DNA from: UBA5209 sp034002865
GTDB taxonomy: Bacteria; Patescibacteriota; Dojkabacteria; SC72
DNA: 11,602 bases
Direction: 5' to 3'
Assembly (NCBI GenBank): GCA_034002865.1
Contig: JAVEZR010000022.1
Coordinates: forward strand, 1-11,602
Of the stretch, positions 1 to 7,872 are shown in pieces; positions within the stretch are counted from its first letter, which is position 1, and each line of letters opens with the position of its first letter. Position numbers and translations under genes: made by a program. A model generated the notes under the pieces. That model was not told the origin of the DNA, did not search any database, and saw only the letters and a program-made list of their open reading frames with translations.

Positions 1-408
1 GAGAGTATATTAGGAATAGTGGGAGAGTTAAATAGTGATGTAATCAGTAACTTCAAGCTACCTAAATACAGTGGAGCAATGGAGATTAACCTAGAAGCTC
101 TAAGTAGGTTAGATGGTAAGAGAAGAAGTACATACAGTATCTCTAAGTATCCACCAATTACACAAGATATATCTCTACTTGTAAATAGCGATGTAAAGTA
201 TAAAGAGATTGAGAAAATAATTCTAGAGACTGTAAATAGGGATAAGAAAACTGCCTCCTTAGAATGCATAGATATATATGCGAAAGAAGAGGGGAGTAAG
301 AGTATTACTGTAAGAATAACAGTAGAACATGAAGATAAAACATTAAGTGATAATGAGTTTGAAAAGATAAGAGAGAAGATAGTTAAGAGGGTTAATAAGA
401 TACAGTAA
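1..408 (+). CDS. pheT: Phenylalanyl-tRNA synthetase beta subunit, C-terminal part (5' end outside window)
   Basis: PheT is the large subunit of the heterotetrameric PheRS that charges tRNA-Phe in the cytoplasm. The open frame runs in from base 1 without a start, and 135 codons are visible before a TAA stop. The first residues contain IVGELN, which matches the 'VGELHP' segment at the end of the catalytic-like core of PheT. From about visible residue 50 the sequence is a ferredoxin-fold anticodon-binding (FDX-ACB) domain. It has the typical YPPITQDISLLV opening, a central strand with 'IDIYAKEEGSKSITVRITVE', and a closing 'DKTLSDNEFEKIREKIVKRV' helix. An apparent GTG at 19 is internal and should not be taken as a start. 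The end of the gene overlaps the 3' end of the opposite-strand penicillin-binding protein gene by 17 bases. pheS would be expected upstream. The family call is secure from the FDX-ACB domain and the GEL segment; only the N-terminal part is unseen. Confidence 0.9.
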   Translation, partial: ESILGIVGELNSDVISNFKLPKYSGAMEINLEALSRLDGKRRSTYSISKYPPITQDISLLVNSDVKYKEIEKIILETVNRDKKTASLECIDIYAKEEGSKSITVRITVEHEDKTLSDNEFEKIREKIVKRVNKIQ

Positions 409-3355
409 TTGCACTACTTTGATATGATTTAGTTCCTAAGAAGGCCTTCGCTATGACGGAGTAATCACCTGATACTATCAAAGGATCTTGGTTCCACTGC
501 TGACTCCAACCATTATTCCCATTACTATCTATTAAACTTCTAGAATATACACCTCCAACCTTTGATACTGTAAATTCAACCCTACTAGGAGTTATACCAG
601 AGACTGTTGCTTCAAGCTGAACAGGAAAAGATGTTATCTTAAACCCAGAGCTTGGCTTTGTTAAAACAACTGAAACATCAGGAGCTGTAACTGAAAAAGA
701 TACACTCTTACTTGCACTCTTGTTATAGTTATCCTTGGCACTTACTGTTAAAGTATGATTGCCAATAGATAGGCCAGAGAGAGCATATGTAACAGAGAAC
801 TGCCCGTTAGAGAGCGTAGTAGAAGGAATAGGGCTACCATCTATTAATATGCTAAACTCAGAAATAGACTCTAGGTATCTAACTACACCCTTTATCTCCA
901 TACTCTCACTCTGTTTAAATTGTGAACCTGTGATTGGCTTCTCTATTTCAACGATAGGAGCATTGTCAGGTCCAAGAGGTAATGGACATATCCCACTTTC
1001 TGGTTTCTCAAACATATATACAGAACCATCACCTACAAGATGAGTTTGATATGCATCCCTTTGTTGAGCATTCTCAAGTTTAAATGTCATATATACCTTA
1101 GAAGTAACAAGCCCATACTGCTTTGCAGCAGCTAAGTTTGTAGGTATTAAACCATTTACAGTACATATATCTACCATCTCTCTACTATCTGTTTGTGGAG
1201 CCCTACCTGCAATATATACAGTAGCCTCCTTCTCACAATTTACGCCCTCAGCAGGTATAGCTCCTGTATCCTTACATACAGAAGTAGACAGTATACCCGA
1301 TGGCCTTGTAAAGCTCTCAACTGGATACCTATCTGCTAACCTATTAACAATACCGTGCGCAATTGGTAACGGAAGAGAAACTCCCCATGCACCTGGAGTA
1401 ACTACATTGTTATTATTCCCAGCCCATACACCAACTACTAAATTCTTGTGATACATTACAGATGTTAAATCCTTAGGACCATCCGTAGTACCAGTCTTAA
1501 AACATACATTCACACCCTTAACTCTCGAGTATGTTCCACCAATCCTATCTCCATGACCACCTAAATCACAGATTATATAGTTAAGGAGATATATCTCTTT
1601 CTCATCAATAACGCTCTTACTCTTAAACTCTGTAACCTCTTTTAATATATTGCCCTTAGAATCCTCGACCTTAAGTACAGAAACAGTCTCATTCTTTACT
1701 CCCTCGTTCGCAAATACGCCAAACGCTGCAGTATGCTCAATCAGTTTCATCTCACCTGCCCCAAGAGCTAACGCTAATCCGTAATCAGCCTTATTCTTTA
1801 AAGTTGTAATACCTAATTTATCTGTAGTCTGCAAGAAAGTATCAATACCTGCTAACTGTAAAGTATATGCAGATGGAAGATTCCTAGACCTTCCTAAGTT
1901 TCTTCTAGCAGTACCAATACCCTCAAACCCTTTATCCCAGTTATTAGGACTGTAGTTACCAAAAGACATCTTAATATCAGGTGCTAATGTCCATGGGCCA
2001 TACCCTTTAGAGAACGCTGCAAGATATACATAAGGCTTTGCAGATGAACCTACCTGCCTATTACTTGTTGTAATATTTACATTACCATCTACCTTTGGAT
2101 CTTCAACATTCCAGTAATCAATAGAGCCTACCATGGAAAGTACTTCCCCTGTATTAGGATTCATAACCATGACTGCACCGTTATTTACATTGTATCTAAG
2201 ACCATTCTTAGCAAGACCATTCCTTAACTCATCCTCAGCTATCTCCTGAACAGAGTAGTCCAGTGTAGTAGTAACCTTAAGACCCCCTCTCTCAACACGA
2301 TCAACACCAAACTCACTCTCTAACTGCTGTTTAACATAGAATACAAAGTGTGGTGCTTTAATATCTATCTTTTTAGTACTATATACCAACTCTTCATTCT
2401 TAGCATCTTCTATCTGTTCTGCAGTTACCCCCGTTAATGACTTATGTTTAAGCATTTGATTTAACACATATGTTTGCCTTCCCTTTGCCATTTCAGGATC
2501 TGTTCCAAACAGTGGAGAGTACCTACCTGGGCTTTGTATAAGGCCGGCTATTAATGCACTCTCTGCGAGAGTTAATTCAGATACATCTTTACCAAAATAT
2601 GCCCTAGCTGCTGCTTGGAAACCGTAATTAACACCACCTAATGGGATCTCATTCATATACATCTGTAATATCTGATCCTTAGTAAATGTTTGTTCAACCT
2701 GCATTGTAATTAAAACCTCTTTAATTTTCCTTGAGTATTTCTGTTCATAAGCTTTATCCCCTAAAACATCATAAAGGATTGTATTCTTTACTAACTGTTG
2801 AGTAACTGTACTTGCACCTCTTTGAATCTCTCCACTACGGAGATTTTGAATAGCTGACATAAAGATACCTCCGTAATCGAGTCCTTTGTGCTGATAGAAT
2901 TCAATATCCTCTGCAGCAAGTAATGCCCATTTAGTATGTTCAGGGATCTTATCTATAGACACAAACTCTCTATTTTGATCACCATATACCCTATAAAGGA
3001 GAGTTCCATTTCTATCAAATATCTGAGTACTCTGATCAGAGCTCCTTTCAACAAGCTTATCAGGCTCAGGCAAAGAGTTCTGTAAACTCTTTAGATATAC
3101 ACCAACACCTATTAATGCAGCACATGCCAAAAAGAATCCAACACCTAATACAATATATGCAATCTTCCTTATCTTTACCTTATCAAATCTCTTACTAAAG
3201 GAGCTACCACCAGTACCTTTCACTGCTTTCCTTTTAACATTCCTACTGTTATATTTCTTTACCCTATTAAATCTATTTAATGATGTAGGAGAGCTTCTCT
3301 TTACTCCTCTTCTATCATATCTTCTACTTTTTGGAACAGACATACTGTATTTCAT
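392..3355 (-). CDS. Class A penicillin-binding protein (PBP1A-like bifunctional glycosyltransferase/transpeptidase) with C-terminal Ig-like domains
   Basis: This 987-residue enzyme should polymerise lipid II into glycan strands and cross-link the peptides at the outer face of the membrane. Residues 1-63 are a very basic cytoplasmic tail, and about 65-88 form one membrane anchor. The GT51 domain (about 105-290) has AAEDIEFYQH (catalytic Glu149), GASTVTQQLVKN (180-191), a RKIKE helix and LTLAESALIAGLIQSP. The transpeptidase domain has all three motifs: SSAK (Ser437, Lys440), SRN (490-492) and KTGTT (620-624). A linker with Cys694, Cys707 and Cys731 resembles the small Cys-bearing segment that follows the transpeptidase in many PBP1 proteins. 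Residues about 799-892 and 893-987 look like two Ig-like beta-sandwich domains, possibly wall-binding. Two starts are possible, Met1 and Met5; an in-frame stop lies 12 bases upstream of Met1. No Shine-Dalgarno is visible. The gene is monocistronic, convergent with pheT and divergent from hisS. Confidence 0.95.
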   Translation of the reverse strand: MKYSMSVPKSRRYDRRGVKRSSPTSLNRFNRVKKYNSRNVKRKAVKGTGGSSFSKRFDKVKIRKIAYIVLGVGFFLACAALIGVGVYLKSLQNSLPEPDKLVERSSDQSTQIFDRNGTLLYRVYGDQNREFVSIDKIPEHTKWALLAAEDIEFYQHKGLDYGGIFMSAIQNLRSGEIQRGASTVTQQLVKNTILYDVLGDKAYEQKYSRKIKEVLITMQVEQTFTKDQILQMYMNEIPLGGVNYGFQAAARAYFGKDVSELTLAESALIAGLIQSPGRYSPLFGTDPEMAKGRQTYVLNQMLKHKSLTGVTAEQIEDAKNEELVYSTKKIDIKAPHFVFYVKQQLESEFGVDRVERGGLKVTTTLDYSVQEIAEDELRNGLAKNGLRYNVNNGAVMVMNPNTGEVLSMVGSIDYWNVEDPKVDGNVNITTSNRQVGSSAKPYVYLAAFSKGYGPWTLAPDIKMSFGNYSPNNWDKGFEGIGTARRNLGRSRNLPSAYTLQLAGIDTFLQTTDKLGITTLKNKADYGLALALGAGEMKLIEHTAAFGVFANEGVKNETVSVLKVEDSKGNILKEVTEFKSKSVIDEKEIYLLNYIICDLGGHGDRIGGTYSRVKGVNVCFKTGTTDGPKDLTSVMYHKNLVVGVWAGNNNNVVTPGAWGVSLPLPIAHGIVNRLADRYPVESFTRPSGILSTSVCKDTGAIPAEGVNCEKEATVYIAGRAPQTDSREMVDICTVNGLIPTNLAAAKQYGLVTSKVYMTFKLENAQQRDAYQTHLVGDGSVYMFEKPESGICPLPLGPDNAPIVEIEKPITGSQFKQSESMEIKGVVRYLESISEFSILIDGSPIPSTTLSNGQFSVTYALSGLSIGNHTLTVSAKDNYNKSASKSVSFSVTAPDVSVVLTKPSSGFKITSFPVQLEATVSGITPSRVEFTVSKVGGVYSRSLIDSNGNNGWSQQWNQDPLIVSGDYSVIAKAFLGTKSYQSSAITVSY

Positions 3356-3369
3356 AGGAAAGTATTTTT

Positions 3370-3384
3370 AGTAATGATATTACT
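3370..3384. repeat. Short inverted repeat at the predicted transcription start of the PBP gene
   Basis: AGTAAT, GAT, ATTACT: a perfect 6-base inverted repeat with a 3-base centre. It coincides with the predicted start of the PBP transcript. It could be a weak 5'-end stem-loop or an operator half-site pair. With only one G-C pair per arm, it could equally be chance. Confidence 0.3.
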
Positions 3385-3389
3385 CTCTA

Positions 3390-3418
3390 AATATATATTA
3401 TTTAGGAACAGTTTTCAA
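3390..3418 (-). promoter_or_regulatory. Predicted sigma-70 type promoter of the penicillin-binding protein gene
   Basis: Read on the minus strand, TTGAAA (3413-3418, 5 of 6 matches to TTGACA) is followed after exactly 17 bases by TATATT (3390-3395, 5 of 6 matches to TATAAT). Transcription would start near 3382-3384, giving a leader of about 28 bases before the ATG at 3355. The match quality and spacing are good, but the surroundings are AT-rich, so chance is not excluded. Confidence 0.6.
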
Positions 3419-3467
3419 CTTAATACTACATTCTAAAACAATCCTTTCTACTACAAAATCTTAATGA

Positions 3468-3473
3468 TATAAT
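3468..3473 (+). promoter_or_regulatory. Predicted -10 box (TATAAT) of hisS, placed for a leaderless transcript
   Basis: A perfect TATAAT ends 8 bases before the hisS ATG at 3482, so the expected +1 falls at or within a base or two of the start codon. The -35 region 17 bases upstream (TTTCTA, 3445-3450) is poor. An in-frame TAA at 3473-3475 rules out an upstream extension of hisS. The lack of room for a ribosome binding site supports leaderless initiation. Confidence 0.6.
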
Positions 3474-3481
3474 AATGGATT

Positions 3482-4774
3482 ATGAATAATAAAAAATTAA
3501 ATACACAACCATATAAAGGAACAGTGGATACATATCCTGCTGACATGATTAAGAGAAACTATCTCTTTAACATATGGAGAAGGGTAGCAAAGAGCTATGG
3601 ATATGAGGAGTATGATACTCCCTTACTTGAGGATGCAAATCTTTACAGAGTTAAATCAGGAGAAGAGATAGCTAATAACCAGCTATTTAGTTTTACTGAT
3701 AAAGGGGATAGAGAGGTAGCTCTTAGACCAGAAATGACCCCTTCCTTAGCTAGAATTATCGCTGCAAAGAAAAATGAACTTACATTACCAATAAGGTGGT
3801 TTAATATTGGCCCTTTCTATAGATATGAGAAACCTCAAAAGGGTAGGAATAGGGAGTTCTTCCAATTAAACATAGATCTATTCGGTATACCTACAGTAGA
3901 GGCTGAAATAGAAATCATTCAATTCGTAATGAGTGTAATGAAAGAGCTAAAGGCCCCTTTGAATACTTTTGAATTAAAGATTAGTAACAGATATTTACTT
4001 GAATATCTGTTTGACAACATACTAAAGTTAGAACAAGAGAAGAGAGCATTAGTGACAAAAGCTATAGATAACTATTTAAAGATACCTAAAGATATATTCG
4101 AAGAGTATCTAAAGGAGATTAAGCTCAGTGATACTCAAATAGATAGACTAGTAGAGTTTCTAAATTGGGATATAAAGGACTTAGAGAAGATATCTGAAGA
4201 TTCAAAAGGTGCGAAAGAATTACTAACACTCTTTAATCTTGCCAATGAGCTATCTATAACCAATATCTCATTTGCTCCATATGTTGTAAGAGGTTTAGCA
4301 TACTATACTGGTACTGTAATAGAGATGTTTGATATTGGAAGTAAAGAGAATCCTAGGGCTCTTTTCGGTGGAGGGAGATATGATGACCTATTGGAGATAT
4401 TTGATGAGGGTAAACTACCTGCCTTTGGATTAGGGTGGGGCGATGTAACAACTCTAGATTACTTAAATACATATAACTTACTTCCTGAATCAAAAACAGA
4501 TATTAATATCTTTGTTACATTAATGGATAGTAAGCTGTATAAAGAGACTCTGTTACTTACACAATATCTTAGATCTTTAGGTATAAATACTCAGATGCAA
4601 TTAATAGCTACAAAGCTAAGTAAACAATTAAAGTATGCAAACAAAAAAGCTATACCTTGGGTAGTAGTAATGGGAGAGGAAGAAATAAGTAGTGGTTTAA
4701 TACAGTTAAAGAATATGAATACCAAGGAAAGCTTCCAAATTAAGAAAGAAGATGTCATAGGAAGAATTGGGTAA
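3482..4774 (+). CDS. hisS: Histidyl-tRNA synthetase
   Basis: This 430-residue class II synthetase charges tRNA-His in the cytoplasm; its length is close to the usual 420-430. The N-terminal catalytic domain shows 'LRPEMTPSLAR' (81-91) and motif 2 with Arg114 in FYRYEKPQKGRNREFFQ (112-128). The histidine-binding segment is RGLAYYTG (270-277), followed by the glycine-rich FGGGRYDDLL (295-304). Residues about 340-430 form the alpha/beta anticodon-binding domain. Two classical positions differ from E. coli-type HisRS: RGLDYYT reads RGLAYYT, and motif 3, normally ending G-L-E-R, reads GLGWGDV (316-322) without the arginine. From memory, a GFGLGDVV-like motif 3 is typical of the minority HisRS subfamily of plant organelles and some bacterial phyla, so this is probably a lineage trait, not damage. 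No Shine-Dalgarno is visible; the ATG is the first possible start after an in-frame TAA. Confidence 0.95.
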   Translation: MNNKKLNTQPYKGTVDTYPADMIKRNYLFNIWRRVAKSYGYEEYDTPLLEDANLYRVKSGEEIANNQLFSFTDKGDREVALRPEMTPSLARIIAAKKNELTLPIRWFNIGPFYRYEKPQKGRNREFFQLNIDLFGIPTVEAEIEIIQFVMSVMKELKAPLNTFELKISNRYLLEYLFDNILKLEQEKRALVTKAIDNYLKIPKDIFEEYLKEIKLSDTQIDRLVEFLNWDIKDLEKISEDSKGAKELLTLFNLANELSITNISFAPYVVRGLAYYTGTVIEMFDIGSKENPRALFGGGRYDDLLEIFDEGKLPAFGLGWGDVTTLDYLNTYNLLPESKTDINIFVTLMDSKLYKETLLLTQYLRSLGINTQMQLIATKLSKQLKYANKKAIPWVVVMGEEEISSGLIQLKNMNTKESFQIKKEDVIGRIG

Positions 4775-4924
4775 TATCTGTATACTTTCTACTGTTATTT
4801 ATTAGTAAAGATATAACTTCCTGTTAAATCATAACTCTTCTAAATAAAAACCAGTCAAATTCCCCAAATCTTTATATATCTTTAACCGTAATATATACGA
4901 CTTTGAATTGTATATAGAAACATC
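4775..4924 (+). other. 150-base gap between hisS and the winged-helix gene
   Basis: This gap is very AT-rich and holds no convincing open frame. I found no GC-rich hairpin followed by a T-run, so there is no canonical intrinsic terminator for hisS. The only structure I can point to is an inverted repeat near its right end (4892-4916), listed separately. Confidence 0.5.
4892..4916. promoter_or_regulatory. Inverted repeat overlapping a -10-like box before the winged-helix gene; possible operator
   Basis: TATATAC (4892-4898) and GTATATA (4910-4916) form a perfect 7-base inverted repeat with an 11-base spacer. The right arm includes TATATA (4911-4916), a 5 of 6 match to a -10 box. It ends 8 bases before the TTG start, the same geometry as at hisS. 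A dyad over the promoter of a small DNA-binding protein suggests autoregulation, but the arms are almost pure A/T and may be chance. Confidence 0.35.
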
Positions 4925-5239
4925 TTGAAGAAAGATATTAACAAACAGGTCTTAGAGATATACTCTAAGAATAGTATCTATCTTGATACAAGTATCAATA
5001 CTGTGTATATCTCAGGAAAGAGGATTTTTCTTAATAGCTTTGAAACTAAGATAATGGAGCACCTAATAAGGTGTGATACATATGTTAGTAAGAAGGACCT
5101 AATACTTCACTTAAATACCTCTCTAAAAGAGAAATGTTTAGTTATGATAATAAGCAGATTAAAAAGAAAGATAAAATATACAACTGGGTATACGATCATA
5201 AAAAATAGATATAAGAAGGGATACTATATAGATTCTTAA
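4925..5239 (+). CDS. Small stand-alone winged-helix DNA-binding protein (OmpR/PhoB-type C-terminal domain)
   Basis: This 104-residue basic protein resembles the DNA-binding domain of OmpR/PhoB response regulators (Trans_reg_C fold) but has no receiver domain. The order of elements fits: strands around IYLDTSINTVYISGKRIF (18-35), helix 1 starting LNSFETKIMEHLI (36-48), helix 2 VSKKDLILHL (54-63) and recognition helix LVMIISRLKRKIKY (72-85). The wing TIIKNRYKKGYYI (90-102) parallels the family's 'I.TvrG.GYr' ending. The residue-level similarity is clear but distant. The start is inferred as TTG at 4925: an in-frame TGA lies at 4904-4906, and no ATG or GTG precedes the domain. The gene follows hisS at 150 bases and could be co-transcribed or have its own leaderless promoter. 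Its TAA overlaps the mutS stop on the other strand. It is likely a transcription regulator with unknown targets; no partner kinase is in view. Confidence 0.7.
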   Translation: MKKDINKQVLEIYSKNSIYLDTSINTVYISGKRIFLNSFETKIMEHLIRCDTYVSKKDLILHLNTSLKEKCLVMIISRLKRKIKYTTGYTIIKNRYKKGYYIDS

Positions 5240-7851
5240 ACCTTTTTCTTCCACTGTGATATCTTATTTAATGCCTCTAGTGGAGTTAAATTATCAATAT
5301 CAATACTTTGGATATCTTTCTCTATCTCAGAATCTTTTGCAAAGAATAGGGGATACTGATATCCAGTTTTTAGATCTTCTATCTTACTATCCTTAACATT
5401 TAGAATACCATTCTCTCTTAGATTAGACTCTTTAGTAAACATCTGTTCCTGCTCAAAACTCTCTAATATTTCATTTGCTCTCTTTATTAACTTCTCGGGT
5501 AATCCTGCCATCTTAGCAACATATATACCGTAACTTCTATCAGTACCTCCCTCTACAATCTTTCTAAGGAATATTACAGTACCTTCTTCTATATCTTCCT
5601 CTACTAAGACATTAAAATTCTTTACCTTACCAGATATCTTCTCAGCCAATTTTAGTAGCTCATGGTAATGGGTAGCAAATAGTGTTCTAGCTTTAATATC
5701 CTTAACAAGAAACTCTGCTAATGCCCATGCAATACTTACACCATCATATGTACTTGTCCCTCTTCCTACTTCATCTAGCACTATGAGGCTGTACTTAGAG
5801 GCATTGTTTACAATATTAGCCGCTTCATCCATCTCTACCATAAAGGTACTTCTACCCCTAGAGAGATCATCTGATGCTCCTACACGAGTAAATATTCTAT
5901 CTACAAGAGAAAGCTCCATGCTCTTTGCAGGTACAAAACATCCTATTTGAGCAAGTAAAACAATTGTTGCTACCTGCCTTATATATGTAGACTTACCAGA
6001 CATATTAGGACCAGTAAGTATAGCCATTGAGGATTCATCGTAATCTAGATATGTATCATTTGAGATAAAATCATCCTCAGAGATACTCTCTACTATTGGA
6101 TGCCTACCAAGCTGTATATCTATTACACCGTTAGCCTCTCCCATATCATGTAATTTAGGCCTACAGTAATTCTTTGTATATGCAAGATATGCAAAGCCAG
6201 ACAGGACATCAATCTGTGCAACCTCTTTAGAAAGCTCTTGTAATTGAGAAATATCTTTTACTAATGATTCTCTTAACTGTGTAAATATCTCATACTCCAT
6301 CTCAGAGAGTTTCTCTTGTGCATTTAAAATTATACTCTCTTTACTCTTTAACTCTTCAGTAATATATCTCTCACAGTTAACCAATGTCTGTTTTCTAATA
6401 TATCTCTCTGGTACTTTATCTTGATGTGTTCTAGTTACCTCTATGTAATATCCAAACACTCTATTAAACCCTATCTTCAGAGAAGATATACCTGTTTCTT
6501 TCTTCTCTCTCTCTTCAAACTCCTTTATCCATCCCTTACTATCACCAGAGAGCTCCCTTAGCTCCTTTATTTCATCATTAAAGGAGCTCTTAATTATTCC
6601 TCCATCTAAGATAGTGGTAGGTGGAGAATCTACAATACATTCATCTATTTCAGTAATTACTCTTTCTAACAATTCGCAATATTTATCAAATCTACTTGAT
6701 AGCTGTGGTATATCAGAGAACTGCTTCCTTAGTTTAAGGATATTCTCTAGGGATATCTGCAGAGCTTTTATATCCCTACCATTAGCCCTACCAAGCCCTA
6801 TCTTGCCCACAATCCTCTCTATATCATTTATCTCAGTAAGATTCTCTCTTACTTCATCTATACTCTTCCCATTTTTTAAGAGTATATCTACTACATTCAA
6901 TCTCTCCTCTATGCCTTTCTTTTCTATTAATGGATTAAGTATCCATGAGTACAGTAACCTTTTACCCATTAGGGTAGAGGTGTAATCAATTACAGAGAAA
7001 AGGGAGTCGGAGATATCTCCACGGTATGCATTACTTACTAATTCTAAATTCCTAATCGTTGCCCTATCAAGAATCATACTACCAGAGAGATTAACTCTCT
7101 TAGGTTTCTGTATATGCTTAGGATTCATTAATTGAGTATCTTTTACATACTCAATTACCATCCCTATTGCACTTACTGCAATGTTTTGATCTTGCAATCC
7201 TAATGATTCAAGATTCTTAATTTCAAAGAAATCTACCACTATCTTTTTTACATACTCCTTGTTCTTTAAACCTTTTCCTACAAACTGCACAGGATAGTTG
7301 GGGAAGTGCAGAGCTTTCTCATCTTCAATTAAAAGTATTTCAACAGGATCATATGAGGAGAGTATTGCTTCTATATTCTTCTCACTATTGTCTGTCTGTA
7401 TATACAGTAGCTCTCCTGTAGATACATCACACAGGGATACTCCAAGAGTTTTCTTCTCTGAGAAAAACGACACTAAGTAGTTGTTCTTTATCGTATTAGC
7501 ATTATCCCCATCTAGTGTTCCTGGTGTAACTATTCTTGTTACTCCTCTTTTTACAATACCTTTAGCAAGTTTAGGATCTTCAAGCTGATCTACTATGACT
7601 GTACAGTAACCAGCATTAATTAACTTTGGAAGATATTGGTCTAATGCTTTATGAGGAAATCCAGCCAATGGAGTAGGGTTTGTATTTTTATCTCTTGCAG
7701 TAAGAGTAATATTTAATACCTTAGAGGTTATCTTTGCATCATCACCAAAAGTTTCAAAGAAATCTCCCATACGGAAGAGAACCACCTTATCAGGATACTG
7801 TTTTTTGAATTTCAAATACTGACTCATCATTGGAGTCTCTTTAATTGCCAT
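5236..7851 (-). CDS. mutS: DNA mismatch repair protein MutS
   Basis: MutS recognises mispairs and small loops and, as an ATP-dependent sliding clamp, recruits the rest of the repair machinery. The 871 residues cover the full MutS1 architecture. The mismatch-binding domain has the Phe-x-Glu motif in GDFFETF (Phe31, Glu33). Connector, lever and clamp domains follow, then the ATPase with Walker A GPNMSGKST (614-622), TRVGASDDLSRGRSTF (655-670), Walker B VLDEVGRGTSTYDG (691-704) and ATHYHEL (726-732). The C-terminal tail contains QYPLF (832-836), which fits a beta-clamp-binding pentapeptide, and ends in the family's 'TPLEALNKIS' helix. All key residues are present, so it should be active. The ATG at 7851 is the first usable start because a TAG lies two codons upstream. 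MutL is not in the window. The 3' end overlaps the winged-helix gene by 4 bases, stop on stop. Confidence 0.97.
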   Translation of the reverse strand: MAIKETPMMSQYLKFKKQYPDKVVLFRMGDFFETFGDDAKITSKVLNITLTARDKNTNPTPLAGFPHKALDQYLPKLINAGYCTVIVDQLEDPKLAKGIVKRGVTRIVTPGTLDGDNANTIKNNYLVSFFSEKKTLGVSLCDVSTGELLYIQTDNSEKNIEAILSSYDPVEILLIEDEKALHFPNYPVQFVGKGLKNKEYVKKIVVDFFEIKNLESLGLQDQNIAVSAIGMVIEYVKDTQLMNPKHIQKPKRVNLSGSMILDRATIRNLELVSNAYRGDISDSLFSVIDYTSTLMGKRLLYSWILNPLIEKKGIEERLNVVDILLKNGKSIDEVRENLTEINDIERIVGKIGLGRANGRDIKALQISLENILKLRKQFSDIPQLSSRFDKYCELLERVITEIDECIVDSPPTTILDGGIIKSSFNDEIKELRELSGDSKGWIKEFEEREKKETGISSLKIGFNRVFGYYIEVTRTHQDKVPERYIRKQTLVNCERYITEELKSKESIILNAQEKLSEMEYEIFTQLRESLVKDISQLQELSKEVAQIDVLSGFAYLAYTKNYCRPKLHDMGEANGVIDIQLGRHPIVESISEDDFISNDTYLDYDESSMAILTGPNMSGKSTYIRQVATIVLLAQIGCFVPAKSMELSLVDRIFTRVGASDDLSRGRSTFMVEMDEAANIVNNASKYSLIVLDEVGRGTSTYDGVSIAWALAEFLVKDIKARTLFATHYHELLKLAEKISGKVKNFNVLVEEDIEEGTVIFLRKIVEGGTDRSYGIYVAKMAGLPEKLIKRANEILESFEQEQMFTKESNLRENGILNVKDSKIEDLKTGYQYPLFFAKDSEIEKDIQSIDIDNLTPLEALNKISQWKKKV

Positions 7852-7856
7852 ACGCT

Positions 7857-7862
7857 ATTATA
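7857..7862 (-). promoter_or_regulatory. Predicted -10 box (TATAAT) immediately upstream of mutS
   Basis: On the minus strand a perfect TATAAT is followed by only 5 bases and then the mutS ATG. Transcription would therefore start at or just inside the start codon, leaving no room for a ribosome binding site. The best -35-like hexamer is TTTTCA (7878-7883, 4 of 6, 15-base spacer), which is weak. It implies mutS can be transcribed separately from the PEP-synthase-like gene. Confidence 0.5.
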
Positions 7863-7872
7863 CAAGAGAATC

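Noticed and set aside
4775..4924. Possible hisS terminator or small RNA in the 150-base gap
   Set aside because: No stable hairpin with a T-run and no conserved RNA fold could be seen by eye.
6614..6985. Plus-strand open frame of 123 codons inside mutS
   Set aside because: It lies antisense to a fully conserved MutS coding region and its translation is a low-complexity Ser/Ile/Leu/Phe mix with no family resemblance.
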